A stretch of DNA of 64,000 nt from an uncultured Lachnospiraceae bacterium (lineage in GTDB: Bacteria; Bacillota; Clostridia; Lachnospirales; Lachnospiraceae), in NCBI GenBank assembly GCA_946182825.1, contig CAMGZH010000009.1, forward strand, positions 1 through 64,000, in the 5' to 3' direction. Position 1 is the first letter of the stretch. Each line of letters begins with the position of its first letter. Below are positions 34,513 through 45,800 of this stretch, piece after piece. The position numbers and the translations under genes were made by a program. The notes under the pieces are model-generated. The model was not told where the DNA came from. It saw only the letters and a list, made by a program, of their open reading frames with translations, and did no database searches.

Positions 34513-36393
34513 CTACCGGTTCACCGCATATTTACCTAAAAGTTCTGTTAAAAATGTACTGGGGGCGTGATCATAGGCAAAAATATTCAGCCGTTTTTTC
34601 GCCCTTGTCACCGCCACATAGAAAAGCCGGCGCTGCTCCTCCAGTTCCTGCTTTGTCTTCACATCGCTGCTGTACACCACATTGTCCGGACGCTGATCCG
34701 GGAACACACCATCCAGCACATCCAGGATGTAGACCTCATCATACTCAAGCCCTTTACTGGAGTGAATGGTGGAAAGGATCAGAGGGCAGTCTGTATCCTG
34801 ACGGTGCTGCCGGCAGATCTCCTGCAGCTCGGAAAGTCTTCGAACCAGTCCGTCAAGGTTTGCCTCCCTGCCGGCAAGGGCCCGAAGCACAAAGATCTTG
34901 GATCGATCCATCTTCACCCGGTCCATATAGGCCCCGTAGCCCATGGTTCCCAGAATAAAGTTCAGCCCGTCCTTTGCATGGAACCGTCCCAGCTCCTTCA
35001 GCTGCCGCTGGAGCTGCTGACAGTTTTCCTGTGTCCGTCTTGGGATGCTTTCGCTTCCGGAGATCGCATCCAGCACCGGGATCCCCTGCGCCCGGCTGAT
35101 CCCGCAGGCCGCCGTGGCATATTCCTTCGTCAGGTAGCTCCCCACCTTGTAGTAGATATTCATAAACCTCTGAGTATCATAGGGATCCTTCGCAAAGGCA
35201 ATGATGTCTGTAATATCCCGTATCATCTTCCTTGAGAAAAACACAAGATCGGATCCCCGCATCCGGTAGGGAATACCGGCCCGTTCCAGACGATCGATGA
35301 GAGGAAGGGCACTTTCGTTATCCCGAAAAAGAATCGCCGTCTCCTCGGTTGCATCCTTTGCCACCTTTTCCAGATACGAATACTGGGCGCTTCTTGCTGC
35401 AAGGGAGATCTTACGGATGGGGAGGCATGCCTCGGCAGAAGCCACCATGGTCTTCTCATGGCGGAACTTGTTCTTTTTGATCAGTCTTGCCGCCGCCTTG
35501 ACAATATTGGCATCGCTTCGGTAATTGGTCTCCATCAAAAGGATCCTGGCACCCTCGTGCACCTTCTCAAAGGCCAAAAGTGCCTGTGGATAGGCTGCCC
35601 GGAAACCATAGATGCTCTGATCCTCATCTCCTACCATAAACAGGTTGTCCCGCTTTCCCTTCTTCGCCAGCATGGCGATCAGTTCATGCTGGATCAAAGA
35701 CGTATCCTGCGCCTCATCCACACAGATATACCGATACCTGTCCTGAACCAGGGCAAGCGCCTTTGGATCCGCCTGCAGGATTCGATAAGCATACACCAGC
35801 TGATCATCAAAATCCATCCGGCTTTCCTTTTTCATGAAGTCACAGTATCCCCGGTAGATTCTTCCGATATCATAACCACATTCTTTTTTCAGATTCTGGA
35901 TCTGCTGGCTGTCACAGGCCATATTCTTAATGTAGGCGATCCGCATCCTTACATCCTGCAGATCAGCTTCCGTGGCAAAACCTCCGGCCACCTTCTGGTA
36001 GGCGTTCCTGAGAAAGGATGCCACCATGGGCTCATTCTCCGACAACTGATAGGGTTCCTTCCCGATCCTTCGACCGTACCAGGTAATGATCTTATGGCAC
36101 ACTCCGTTGATGGTACGAAATTCCAGCTGCTCCGCCAGTTCCTCGGAAAAGATTCCGGCAAAACGCCGCTTCATATCCTTTGCCGCCGCCACCGTATAGG
36201 TCAGGGTCAAAATAGACGCCGGATCGATCCCCTTCACAAGGATCATATATCCAAGCCGTGTAACAAGCACCGTTGTCTTACCGCTTCCCGGTACTGCAAG
36301 AAGCAGCAGTGGCCCATCCGTTGCCACTACTGCTTCCCTTTGCTGATCATTTAACCTTTGCGCATAGCGCTTTAAAAATTCCTGTTCTGTCAT
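34513..36393 (-). CDS. UvrD/Rep-family ATP-dependent DNA helicase
   Basis: A 626-residue superfamily 1A helicase. Motif I is A-V-P-G-S-G-K-T (33-40), motif II Y-I-C-V-D-E-A-Q-D-T, motif III G-D-E-D-Q-S-I-Y-G-F-R, motif V S-T-I-H-S-S-K-G-L-E-Y-D and motif VI Y-V-A-V-T-R-A-K-K-R. It is about 100 residues shorter than PcrA or UvrD and lacks their C-terminal extension, so it is not the housekeeping PcrA. Its ATG is 2 nt from the stop of the upstream PDE gene, without an obvious ribosome binding site, suggesting coupled translation. Confidence 0.93.
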   Translation of the reverse strand: MTEQEFLKRYAQRLNDQQREAVVATDGPLLLLAVPGSGKTTVLVTRLGYMILVKGIDPASILTLTYTVAAAKDMKRRFAGIFSEELAEQLEFRTINGVCHKIITWYGRRIGKEPYQLSENEPMVASFLRNAYQKVAGGFATEADLQDVRMRIAYIKNMACDSQQIQNLKKECGYDIGRIYRGYCDFMKKESRMDFDDQLVYAYRILQADPKALALVQDRYRYICVDEAQDTSLIQHELIAMLAKKGKRDNLFMVGDEDQSIYGFRAAYPQALLAFEKVHEGARILLMETNYRSDANIVKAAARLIKKNKFRHEKTMVASAEACLPIRKISLAARSAQYSYLEKVAKDATEETAILFRDNESALPLIDRLERAGIPYRMRGSDLVFFSRKMIRDITDIIAFAKDPYDTQRFMNIYYKVGSYLTKEYATAACGISRAQGIPVLDAISGSESIPRRTQENCQQLQRQLKELGRFHAKDGLNFILGTMGYGAYMDRVKMDRSKIFVLRALAGREANLDGLVRRLSELQEICRQHRQDTDCPLILSTIHSSKGLEYDEVYILDVLDGVFPDQRPDNVVYSSDVKTKQELEEQRRLFYVAVTRAKKRLNIFAYDHAPSTFLTELLGKYAVNR

Positions 36394-36395
36394 AA

Positions 36396-39300
36396 CTAAT
36401 ACATTCGTTTCCGCTTATTGGCAAGTCGGGCCATCTCTTCCAGATCCTTGACCTCCCTGCCATACACTTCACCGATCCGTGCGAACAACGTACACGGTCT
36501 TCCTTCCACCTCGTGGATCCCTTTGATTTCTTCTCCAATACTATAGCACAGGTCTTCCACTTCTTCCTGCTTTTCGTACCGATAGACCACCGAAAAGTTC
36601 GCCCCACGCACTCTTCCCACCGTACCGGCAGTGGAAACCGTATTCGTGAGTTTCTCTGCGATCTTCCGTAAAAGGCTGTCTCCCACTTTTTTGCCGTAGG
36701 TGCTGACAGCCCTTTCATATTCCGGCACTTCGATCATAAGGAATACAAAATCATTCCGGTTCAACTGATAGTCTTCCATATAGCCCACCAGATGCTCGAT
36801 AACGGTGCGGACCGCTGCCACCCCCGTAATCGGATCAAGGACTGCCGCCTTTTCATCGATGCCGTCCCGGCTTCTGTAACGCTTTGCATCCACAAAATAT
36901 CCCAGAAGACCCGCGATCCTTCCATTGTCATAAACCGGGATCTTGGTGGCGAAGATATCATGCACCACACCACGGATCACACATTTGCCCGGCGAATCGA
37001 TGATGGATCTGCCCTCCTCAAGAACCGCGATCTCATCATTGAAATAGGGACCATCCGAAACGTGCCATCGCATATCCTCGTCGGTCTTCCCGATCACCTC
37101 GGATGCATCGGTGAGTCCGTAATAATCCAGAAAGCTCTGGTTGACCCCCACGAATCTGCGCTCTCTGTCCTTCCAGAAGTAACAGATGGGAGAATGGCTG
37201 ACCAGAGATTCCCAAAGGGTCTTGTCGGAAAGCTCCACCGACTCCACATGCCTTGCCTGTCCGTAATCTCCGTTGTAGTTATCTTTCATAAACTGCGCCT
37301 TCTGGATACAATGCAGATAGCGCTTTTCCTGATCCGTTGACGCCCGAATGAGAGAATGGATCACCCAGCGGTAATCTCCGTTCTCCTGCTTCATGCGAAA
37401 GGCAGCGTATAACGGGCTTCCATTGGCTTTTGCAAAACGCTCCATCAGGGTGGCCGGATTCAAAAACTCCTGAAGTCTTGCACGATCCTCCGGATACACA
37501 TAACTTCTGGCAAATTCTTCCTTCTGCTGCTTCAGATTGTATTTACGGTTCTGGAAATAAAAACCATCCTCCGCCATAACACCCTCGCTGTAGTCTCCAC
37601 TTATGTTGACCAGAAGGATATCGTCATACATGTAATAAATATTCCGCAGAAGATTGTCCATCCTCTCCTGCTGCTGCCGGTTCGCATTCTTGGAAATGTT
37701 ATCCACATGCAGACATAACATATTATGCCCTTCACATTCCGCGATCTTCGTGGCAGTCAATCGAAGATACTGTCCACGCACCGGATAGGTAAACTCTTCC
37801 TCTTCGCCGGAACGGATCACCCGGTCAAAAAAGCTGCGGTACACCCTTCCGATGGAGGATTCATCGTCGTCGATCATACAGGCCAGTTCATGGACATCCC
37901 GGATCTCCACTCCATATAGAATATCCTGATACGTCTCATTTAAAAATAAAAACTTCGTGTCCTTTGGCCGTCTCTCCATAAGAGCCAGTGGAAGATCCGT
38001 AACCAGATCCACCTGTCCCACCCTGTCGTAGTATTGCCGCCAGGTCCGGTTCTCCACATAAAGTCCCTGCTCCACGCAGTGCCGGATGGACTCTTCATAG
38101 GGTCTTGGCTTTCCGAAGTAGTACCCCTGTACCTTTTCACAGCCGATGCTCTTAAGGAACTCATACTGCTCCTCTGTCTCAACCCCCTCCGCAAGGGTCT
38201 GGATCCCCACCTTCTTGGACATGCTGACGATGGAGGTGATAATGTCCTTGGATTTCTGGTTGAAATTGGATAAAAATACCATATCGATCTTAAGCTCATC
38301 GAACTGGTAATCCTTCAGTACATTAAGGGAGGAATATCCGCTTCCGAAATCATCCATCCACACCTGATAGCCCGCCTCGTGGAACCGGTCGATCTCCTGA
38401 CTGATTCTGGCAGTCTCCTGAACAAAAAGGCTCTCTGTAATCTCAATATGGATCATGTCTCTTGGGATATCATACTCTCTTACGGCATCCTCCACCACCT
38501 GGAAGATGTCACACAACAGAAAATCCAATCGGGACAGGTTAAAGGACACCGGAATGATCGGTACCCCTTCTTTTAATTTGACGGAAAAATTCCGACAGAT
38601 CTCCCGAACCACATAGGAATCCAGCTTTTGGATCTGATGACTTTCCTCCAAAGCGGAAATAAAATCTCCGGGAGATAAAAATCCCCGCTCCGGGTCGATC
38701 CAGCGGGACAGCGCCTCCATTCCGCACAGATTCCCTGTGATGGTACGGATCACCGGCTGATAATACACCTGGATATATCCCTTCTCACAGGCTTCGTCGA
38801 TATGATTCTTCACATATTCCTGAAGATTCATCCGGGAACGAAGACTCTCCGTATAAAAGGCAAAAAACGTATCCGGACGGTTTCGGATACTGCTGGCCGC
38901 CATTCTGGCAAATTCACAGGCCATGGCAGGATCCATGGTAAGATCCTGTACCTGAAAGATCCCCACCTTCGAGGACAGCTTCGCCTCGGGACGGATGGCC
39001 CCCAGCTGCCGGCTACACTCCGAAAGATTCTCAAGAAGCCGGGCATCATCTGTCATCACCACAAAATGATCGTCGGAAAATCTTGAGACGTAGGTATTCG
39101 TAAAAATGTCACGCAGGACCCCGGCGTACTCCAACAGAAGACGATCCCCCTCCTCAATGCCGTACTGAACATTGAAAAGCTTGAAATTTAAAATATTAAA
39201 AAACAGAAAAACCGAATGGGGTGCCGATGGATTATCCATGTTCATGCGAAGATTCCGGGCGGAATACTCCAGAAAACGCCGCATGCCCGGAAGCCGGGTA

Positions 39301-39725
39301 ACCGGATCGATATCGTGGGAAAGATACTTGATCCTGGCATCCTGAAAAAAGACATAGTAAAGATCGCCCTCTTCCGGATCCCTTACAAGACTTCCATAGT
39401 CTTCCACGGTACGGATCCGGCCGGACTTGGTCTGAATACGATACGTTACATGATCAAAATGATCATTTCCGGAACGGATCTGATCCTTGATGCTCCGCTC
39501 TGTCTCATCAAGGTCATCCCGATAGACCATGCCGCAAAAACTGCCGCCGGTGAGCGCAAAAAAATCCTCCTTTGTCTCACACTCAAAGATCTCAAGTGCA
39601 TGTTGATTCACGTAGAGGATCTCCTCTGAGGCATCTGCCCGATACACAAGAATGCCACCGGGCATCGCATCCAGTGACCGGCATAAGTATCCCGGCCATT
39701 CCTTCTTATCGATACGTTCGCTCAT
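36396..39725 (-). CDS. PAS-GGDEF(degenerate)-EAL-PAS-GGDEF(degenerate) phosphodiesterase
   Basis: A cytoplasmic 1109-residue c-di-GMP protein. Order: PAS (about 20-120), a GGDEF domain with degenerate R-F-S-D-D-H-F (about 135-290), EAL (about 305-550), a linker with PAS-like segments, PAS (about 850-955) and a second degenerate GGDEF (R-V-R-G-A-N-F; about 965-1105). The EAL catalytic set is complete: E in M-E-A-L, N in S-F-N-L, E in I-E-I-T-E, both Asp in M-D-D-F-G, K in L-K-I-D, E in E-G-V-E-T and Q in V-Q-G-Y. It should therefore hydrolyse c-di-GMP and not make it. Confidence 0.92.
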   Translation of the reverse strand: MSERIDKKEWPGYLCRSLDAMPGGILVYRADASEEILYVNQHALEIFECETKEDFFALTGGSFCGMVYRDDLDETERSIKDQIRSGNDHFDHVTYRIQTKSGRIRTVEDYGSLVRDPEEGDLYYVFFQDARIKYLSHDIDPVTRLPGMRRFLEYSARNLRMNMDNPSAPHSVFLFFNILNFKLFNVQYGIEEGDRLLLEYAGVLRDIFTNTYVSRFSDDHFVVMTDDARLLENLSECSRQLGAIRPEAKLSSKVGIFQVQDLTMDPAMACEFARMAASSIRNRPDTFFAFYTESLRSRMNLQEYVKNHIDEACEKGYIQVYYQPVIRTITGNLCGMEALSRWIDPERGFLSPGDFISALEESHQIQKLDSYVVREICRNFSVKLKEGVPIIPVSFNLSRLDFLLCDIFQVVEDAVREYDIPRDMIHIEITESLFVQETARISQEIDRFHEAGYQVWMDDFGSGYSSLNVLKDYQFDELKIDMVFLSNFNQKSKDIITSIVSMSKKVGIQTLAEGVETEEQYEFLKSIGCEKVQGYYFGKPRPYEESIRHCVEQGLYVENRTWRQYYDRVGQVDLVTDLPLALMERRPKDTKFLFLNETYQDILYGVEIRDVHELACMIDDDESSIGRVYRSFFDRVIRSGEEEEFTYPVRGQYLRLTATKIAECEGHNMLCLHVDNISKNANRQQQERMDNLLRNIYYMYDDILLVNISGDYSEGVMAEDGFYFQNRKYNLKQQKEEFARSYVYPEDRARLQEFLNPATLMERFAKANGSPLYAAFRMKQENGDYRWVIHSLIRASTDQEKRYLHCIQKAQFMKDNYNGDYGQARHVESVELSDKTLWESLVSHSPICYFWKDRERRFVGVNQSFLDYYGLTDASEVIGKTDEDMRWHVSDGPYFNDEIAVLEEGRSIIDSPGKCVIRGVVHDIFATKIPVYDNGRIAGLLGYFVDAKRYRSRDGIDEKAAVLDPITGVAAVRTVIEHLVGYMEDYQLNRNDFVFLMIEVPEYERAVSTYGKKVGDSLLRKIAEKLTNTVSTAGTVGRVRGANFSVVYRYEKQEEVEDLCYSIGEEIKGIHEVEGRPCTLFARIGEVYGREVKDLEEMARLANKRKRMY

Positions 39726-39848
39726 ATCACTACTCTTTCTAGGATCATGTCAACCAGGATCCCTTGACGCTAAAAAAAGCAGAAATTCACCTAGTAAGAC
39801 TGTACCATATCCCCCCATTTCGGTAAAGTATCTGTCCGAAACATTTCA

Positions 39849-39877
39849 TAGACTTTGCCCTGACCAGAACGTATAAT
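39849..39877 (+). promoter_or_regulatory. Promoter of the 686-residue EAL gene
   Basis: TAGACT (39849-39854) and a perfect TATAAT (39872-39877) with a 17-bp spacer, 24 bp before the ATG. Confidence 0.6.
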
Positions 39878-39900
39878 AAAGCTAGTTGGAGGGTTAAAAT

Positions 39901-41961
39901 ATGGTGATGAAAGATCCAAAAAAGGCAACATTTCATGCTGATCAGCTTCCCGGCGGATTTATGATCTATCGCGCCGAAGGGGACCAGGAGATCCTGCAGA
40001 TCAACCAGGGACTTCTGGAGATTTTTGAATGCTCCACTTACGAGGAGTTTCAGGAGTGGACTTCCGGAAGTTTCCACGGATTTGTCTACCACGAGGATTT
40101 AGACCGGGTATCTGCTCTGATCCGAAGACAGATTGCCCATCAAGAGACGGCTTTTTTGCATGCCACCTTTCGAATCAAGACCAAGAAGTGGCATCTGAAG
40201 CACGTAGAGGCTTTTGGTCAGCTTCACTATGATTCCATGCACGGAGATGTCATCCGTTTTTTTCTGGCTGACACCTCACAGGTCATGATGGCCGACGATA
40301 TCGATTCTTTGACGGAACTTCCGGGGTCCAGGCATTTTGTTTCCGCCTCCACCCGGATCTTAACCGATAATGTGGAGCATGACAGGAAACAAACCTATCA
40401 TCTCCTCTATTACAACATTCGTAATTTCCACCTGCTTAATCTTCATACCGGCCTTCATATGGGAGACGAATTCCTCCGTCATTTTTCCGACCTGTTGCGC
40501 TATACCTTTCCGGGGGATCTCATTGGCCGTCTCTCCGATGACCGGTTTGCTGTACTGACCACCAACAGCTCCTATCTGGATCCTCTGACCCAGTTGCGGG
40601 AGCTGGTATTGAAGGAGCGTCCGGACCCTAACATTGATATTGCCGTGGGCATCTGTGATGTACCCATAATGACCACGGATCTGTCGGATGCCCTTCGTCA
40701 CGCCAACCTGGCATGTAGCATTGTAACAAACGACCATTCCTTTACCTTCTATATGGTCTACTCCCAGGAGCTGGAGCGACAGTACGCCATCGAAAGTTTT
40801 GCCGCCTCTCACATCCACGAGGCTATCCGGAACGGTCACATCAAGGTGTTCTATCAGCCGATCCAGCGCACCATTAACGGGGAGATCTGTTCCCTGGAAG
40901 CTCTGGCCCGCTGGGAGGATCCGGAACTTGGCATGATCGATCCACCGTCCTTTATTCCTATCCTTGAGGAGACCCGGCAGATCTACGATCTTGACTGCCA
41001 TATCGTCCGGCTAATCTGCCAGAAATACCGGCAAAACACAAAGGATGGGGTACCGAACCTTCCGGTTTCCTTTAACCTCTCCTATGCCGATTTCCAGACC
41101 TGTGATATTTTCCAGGCCATCGAACAGATCCTGGAAGAATACCAGGTTCCAAGGAATATGCTTCATGTGGAGATCACCGAGCGTATCCTTGCAGAGGATT
41201 CCTCCCGGATCCGCGCCTGCATCGATCAGTTCCATGACGCGGGCTACATCGTATGGATGGATCACTTCGGCAGTGGCTTTTCTTCTCTGAATGTGCTGAA
41301 GAACTATCGCTTTGATCTGATCAAGATCGATATGCTGTTTCTTCGCAACTTCACCCAGAAGTCAGCCACCATTCTATCTTCCATTGTGTCCATGGCGAAA
41401 AAGCTCGGCATCCAGACCCTTGCCGAAGGCGTGGAGACAGAAGGAGAAGCCCAGTTCCTGAAGGAGATCGGCTGTGAGAAGATCCAGGGATTTTTCATTG
41501 CACACCCCGGGAAATACGAAGATGTTCTTGAAACGTGCATGCAGAAGAATCTGACCTTGGAGCAGCGGGACAAGACACCGTTCTACGACAATATCAGTTC
41601 GGTGGATCTGATCACCGATCTGCCCCTTGCCCTGATTCTCGATGACGGAACCCACTTCAAGATCCTGTGGTGCAATTCCGAATATACCGACACCCTCTGT
41701 ACCATGGGATTTGAGACCCGGGCAGAGGTGGAGACGCATTTTAACGACCTGACAACGCCACTGTACAACGCCATGCGCGGCTTCGTTCAGGTTCCCATTG
41801 CCAGCGGCAAGTGGGAGTCCGTTGATTTTATGAACCATAACAACTACCTGCGGTTTTCCATCCGCACCGTTGCCAACTACAACGAGCTGTACGTTCATGC
41901 GGCCAGCATCATCAATATCTCCAAAGACATGCATTTGGATGACATCGTAACCATTAACTGA
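39901..41961 (+). CDS. PAS-GGDEF(degenerate)-EAL protein with D-H-F-G variant
   Basis: The 686 residues hold PAS (about 10-115), a degenerate GGDEF (R-L-S-D-D-R-F; about 130-280), EAL (about 290-540) and a C-terminal PAS-like remnant (about 560-686). It is a divergent paralogue of the 1109-residue protein, transcribed the opposite way. Most EAL residues are kept (L-E-A-L, S-F-N-L, V-E-I-T-E, I-K-I-D, E-G-V-E-T, I-Q-G-F), but the metal-binding D-D-F-G is D-H-F-G, so catalysis may be weak or lost and the domain may act as a c-di-GMP sensor. TTGGAGGG precedes the ATG. Confidence 0.9.
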   Translation: MVMKDPKKATFHADQLPGGFMIYRAEGDQEILQINQGLLEIFECSTYEEFQEWTSGSFHGFVYHEDLDRVSALIRRQIAHQETAFLHATFRIKTKKWHLKHVEAFGQLHYDSMHGDVIRFFLADTSQVMMADDIDSLTELPGSRHFVSASTRILTDNVEHDRKQTYHLLYYNIRNFHLLNLHTGLHMGDEFLRHFSDLLRYTFPGDLIGRLSDDRFAVLTTNSSYLDPLTQLRELVLKERPDPNIDIAVGICDVPIMTTDLSDALRHANLACSIVTNDHSFTFYMVYSQELERQYAIESFAASHIHEAIRNGHIKVFYQPIQRTINGEICSLEALARWEDPELGMIDPPSFIPILEETRQIYDLDCHIVRLICQKYRQNTKDGVPNLPVSFNLSYADFQTCDIFQAIEQILEEYQVPRNMLHVEITERILAEDSSRIRACIDQFHDAGYIVWMDHFGSGFSSLNVLKNYRFDLIKIDMLFLRNFTQKSATILSSIVSMAKKLGIQTLAEGVETEGEAQFLKEIGCEKIQGFFIAHPGKYEDVLETCMQKNLTLEQRDKTPFYDNISSVDLITDLPLALILDDGTHFKILWCNSEYTDTLCTMGFETRAEVETHFNDLTTPLYNAMRGFVQVPIASGKWESVDFMNHNNYLRFSIRTVANYNELYVHAASIINISKDMHLDDIVTIN

Positions 41962-41974
41962 TCACATCCGGGAC

Positions 41975-42017
41975 AAAAAATCCCCCTCCCTACATACGTA
42001 AGGAGGGGGATCCATTT
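41975..42017. terminator. Bidirectional terminator
   Basis: A 10-bp ATCCCCCTCC/GGAGGGGGAT stem (41980-41989 and 42002-42011) flanked by A and T runs. It ends the plus-strand EAL gene and the minus-strand four-gene signalling operon. Confidence 0.85.
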
Positions 42018-42019
42018 TA

Positions 42020-42793
42020 TTATCTACTACTGAAGAAGGAATTGACCTTCTCTAACACCGCCTGCTTACCGGCGGTCTTGATCACATAGCCATCCGGCTT
42101 TAAGCTCATAACACTCATAACACTTTCCCGATCATTCTTACCTGTTAAAAAGAAAACCGGAATATCCCGAAGTCTTGCATCCGAACGGATCATGCCAAGG
42201 ACCTGAGGACCGCTGCACACCGGCATCTCATAGTCAAGCAGAATCAGATCCGGCAGATGAGAAGCAAGATAGGTAATGACCTGCGTTCCTGAATTCAGAA
42301 TGGTGACATCGTAATTGCCTTCCGTCTCCAGCCAGTCACTTGCCATATCCAAAAATGTACTGTCATCATCCACAAGGAGAAGCTTCTTACGATTTGCATC
42401 CCCTAGATCTGCCGTGGCATTGTAGTCCATCAGGGTGATACGATCGATCAGATTCCGGATATTCACCGGTCGAACCACAGGGATCGCGATCCGATGTCTT
42501 GGAATCACCTTATACAGTGCCTTCATCTCATCGTCATCTCCGATGGCAATGATCTGCTTGTTCGCGCTCTGGCAAAGAGAACCCACCATGTTCAAAAAAT
42601 CGGGAGATTCAAAGGCATAGTCCCCTAAGTATAAAATAACCAGCTCCGCCTCTTCCCCAAAAAGCATCAACGAATTCTCGTCAACTCCACAGGATTCCAC
42701 CGTATGATTCGCCTCTAACAAGGAACGATATAATGTCTCAACCATAAAAGATCTTTGTTCACTTATCAAAAGTATCGTCTTTTTCCCTCTCAT
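42020..42793 (-). CDS. Tandem receiver-like protein, second receiver intact
   Basis: A 257-residue protein. Residues 1-125 look like a receiver fold that has lost the phosphorylation site (no acidic pocket; L-V-I-L-Y-L-G-D-Y where the phospho-Asp would be). Residues 135-255 are a full receiver: L-L-V-D-D-D, L-L-D-Y-E-M-P, F-L-T-G-K and V-I-K-T. No DNA-binding or enzyme domain follows. It is the last gene of the operon with the FIST kinase 18 bp upstream, and is the natural phosphate acceptor for that kinase's HPt. Confidence 0.88.
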   Translation of the reverse strand: MRGKKTILLISEQRSFMVETLYRSLLEANHTVESCGVDENSLMLFGEEAELVILYLGDYAFESPDFLNMVGSLCQSANKQIIAIGDDDEMKALYKVIPRHRIAIPVVRPVNIRNLIDRITLMDYNATADLGDANRKKLLLVDDDSTFLDMASDWLETEGNYDVTILNSGTQVITYLASHLPDLILLDYEMPVCSGPQVLGMIRSDARLRDIPVFFLTGKNDRESVMSVMSLKPDGYVIKTAGKQAVLEKVNSFFSSR

Positions 42794-42811
42794 GCATGCT
42801 CCTTCTCTTTA

Positions 42812-45800
42812 TTACCCCAGCAGCTTCTGCAGGCGTTCCCAGTCAGGTCCCGCCGCTGCTTCCTTTAGTCCATCATACAATTTTTGTCTGTCTTCATCAA
42901 GTGAGTAACTGCCCAAAGCTTCAAGAACCTGGCGGATACTCTTATGGTCATAAGCCCCCACCAGTTCACAGATCGTCACCATGGCATCCGTCCAGGTTCC
43001 GTCATCCATGGGGATCAGATCTTCTTTGGGCTTTTCCTCTTCTGCAAAAACGTTACCCAGATCGCGGTACAAAAGCCGGGCATTAGTCATAAGGATCGGT
43101 GTATCCTGAATGATCTTGGCAATATATTCCTCATCTCCCGCCTTTTCCAGTGCCTCGGCCAGATCTGCCACTTCAAGGGCTCCGATGATTCTTGACGAAC
43201 TTTTCAAGGCATGGACCTTAATAGTGTAATCCTTGATATTACCGGCCTCAAACAGTTCCTCGATCTTATCCAGCTGACCGCTGAGACCCTTGTAGTAGGT
43301 CTTCAGCACTTCCATGTAAGTCTTGACCGATCCGTTGTTGCGGATACCATCCTCCAGAGACAGACCCTCCATCTCCAACAGCCGGGGATCCATCTTGCTC
43401 ACCAGGGCCGGCAGATCCTCCTCCGGCTTCTGGGATACCACCACCGGATGCTTGTTCACCTTCAAAAGCTCCTTTGGCAGATACTGCATCATCTTCTGTT
43501 CTAACAGCTCCGGCTGTACCGGCTTTGTGATCACATCAGTAAAACCGGCCTCCAGATAGGTCTCAATGGCTCCCGTTACCGCATTCGCCGTCAGACAGAT
43601 CACCGGAACCGGCCTCCAGTTTTTCATTTTGAAAATATGCTTCAAGGTCTCGACGCCGTTCATCTGCGGCATTCGATAATCCAGAAGGATCAGGTCATAG
43701 GCGATCTCTTTTAACATTTCCAGAGCTTCCTTGCCGCTGGTAGCCGTATCGATCATCACCTCATTCTGAGCCAACAGTTCCTTTAATACCTTAAGATTCA
43801 TCTCGGTATCATCCACCGCAAGAATCCTTACATCCGGTGCCACAAAGGCTGCTCCCCTGCGCTCCATCGTTCCCTCATGACGGGTCAGATCCAACTCTCC
43901 CATTTCCTGCACGGAATGGCTTCCCTGCCGTACAACAAAGGAGAAGGTGGAACCCTCTCCGTATACGGAGTCCACCGCAAGGCTGCTTCCCATCAGTCGA
44001 AGCAGGCTTAAGGTAATGTTCAGTCCCAGTCCGGTTCCCTCAATGGTTCGGTTGCGCTCCTCATCCAGTCGCTGGAAGGAGGTGAACAGCTTTTCTTTAT
44101 CTTCTTCCTTGATTCCGATGCCGGTATCTTCCACCTCCACACGGATCATTACATCCTGATCCTTAACACCGTCCAACAGGATTCGAAGGGTCACCTTGCC
44201 TCGTTCCGTATACTTGACCGCATTGGTCAAAAGATTGGTGATGACCTGCTTCATACGGATCTCATCACCGTAAAGAATATCCGGAATATGAGGATCCGCC
44301 TCGATCACCAGGATCAGGCTCTTGTCCTCCGCTCTCTTTTTCAACATCTGATACAGATCCCGGATCATCTCGGAAGGCTTATAGTCCACCGGAAGAATGG
44401 ACAATTTGCCCGCCTCGATCTTGGAGAAATCCAAAATATCATTGATGATTCCAAGCAGTCCGTTTCCCGCCTGCCGAAGATCCTGGGCGTAACTTAGAAT
44501 GGACTTGTCCTCCGCCCGGCGAAGGATCATCTCATCCATTCCCAGAATGGCATTGATCGGCGTTCGGATCTCGTGGGACATATTGGAGAGGAATTCCGAC
44601 TTGGCACGGTTGGCGCTTTCTGTCTTTTCCACTGCGTCGTTGAGATCGTCGGTGATCGCCATCATAAAGGCGGCAGTCCGGTCAGCCAGTGGAATCACTT
44701 CGTCCCAGTTGTAATAGGTCTCCTCCTTCGCCTCCTCGGTGCTGATCTCCAACCGGGTGATCTCACCCTCTGTCTCCTGCATGGAAACCACCACACTGTT
44801 GGCATTTAAGATTGCCCCTTCTCCATTATTGTAAAAGATCTGCGCCGAACTTCTGGCGTAAAAAATATTCGGAAGATAGGACTGGAAGCCCTGCACCTCC
44901 ACATCCTCTTCTCCCATGGTCTTCCGTCGAAGGACACTTCCAAAGAAAAATGCTGCTTCCGGAAGAATATCCAGAATGATCCGGCTCTTCTCCAGTGTCT
45001 CCTCCAGCATCCGCTGAGGGTCCGCATAGGAAAAACAGATCCGGTCATCCGGATAGATATCACCAATAAAGTACAGTTCTCCGGCATCATCATACCGCAG
45101 CGGGATCCTTTGGATCTGCTGGGATCCACGCACCAGAGAAAAGGGAAATTCCCGTATGTTCTCAATGAAAGCCGGACCTTTTTTCACTTTCAGATAGTGA
45201 CGATAAATATCCGCTGCCGGCTGATGATCGATCTCAGCGACCACCGTCTCACCCACCGACAGATCATCCACATATTCTCTCACCTTCAGAGGGAAGGATC
45301 TTCCCAGCATCTTCCAGCCGTTCAGAACAAGGGTCTGGATCTGAAGACGCTCACCCACCAAATAAAAACCTCCGATGCCGCTTTCCATCTTCTCATCCTT
45401 AAAGATAAAAAACTCCTCCGGCGCCTCTCTGGTAAGCTCCGTTGACCAGAGGCCAAAGATCGGAACCCCGGTACTCTCCTCCACTGCCCCAAGGGGCATG
45501 GAAAGCTTTAAGGTGTTACCGGCGGCAAAACAGAGAACCCCCTTACAATGTTCGGTTTGAAGGATCGTCTGTTCCATTTCCAGACAGGCCTCCCAGATCT
45601 CTCCCTTCCCGGTGTGATAAGAAAAAGGAATCGCCCTGGAATATTCCAGAAACAGAAAGGTCATTCGGATCACAGGATCTTCGCCCTTTTCCAGGCGCTT
45701 GGAAATCCCGAGAACATATTCTTTTTTAACGCCACTGCTGGCACGGTCCATCAATTGATTCAACTCGTCGGGAGAAAATCCCATGGAGAACACCACCAGT

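Noticed and set aside
39700-39745. TTGACA before the 1109-residue PDE gene.
   Set aside because: The matching -10 would overlap the start codon, so it is probably not the promoter in use.
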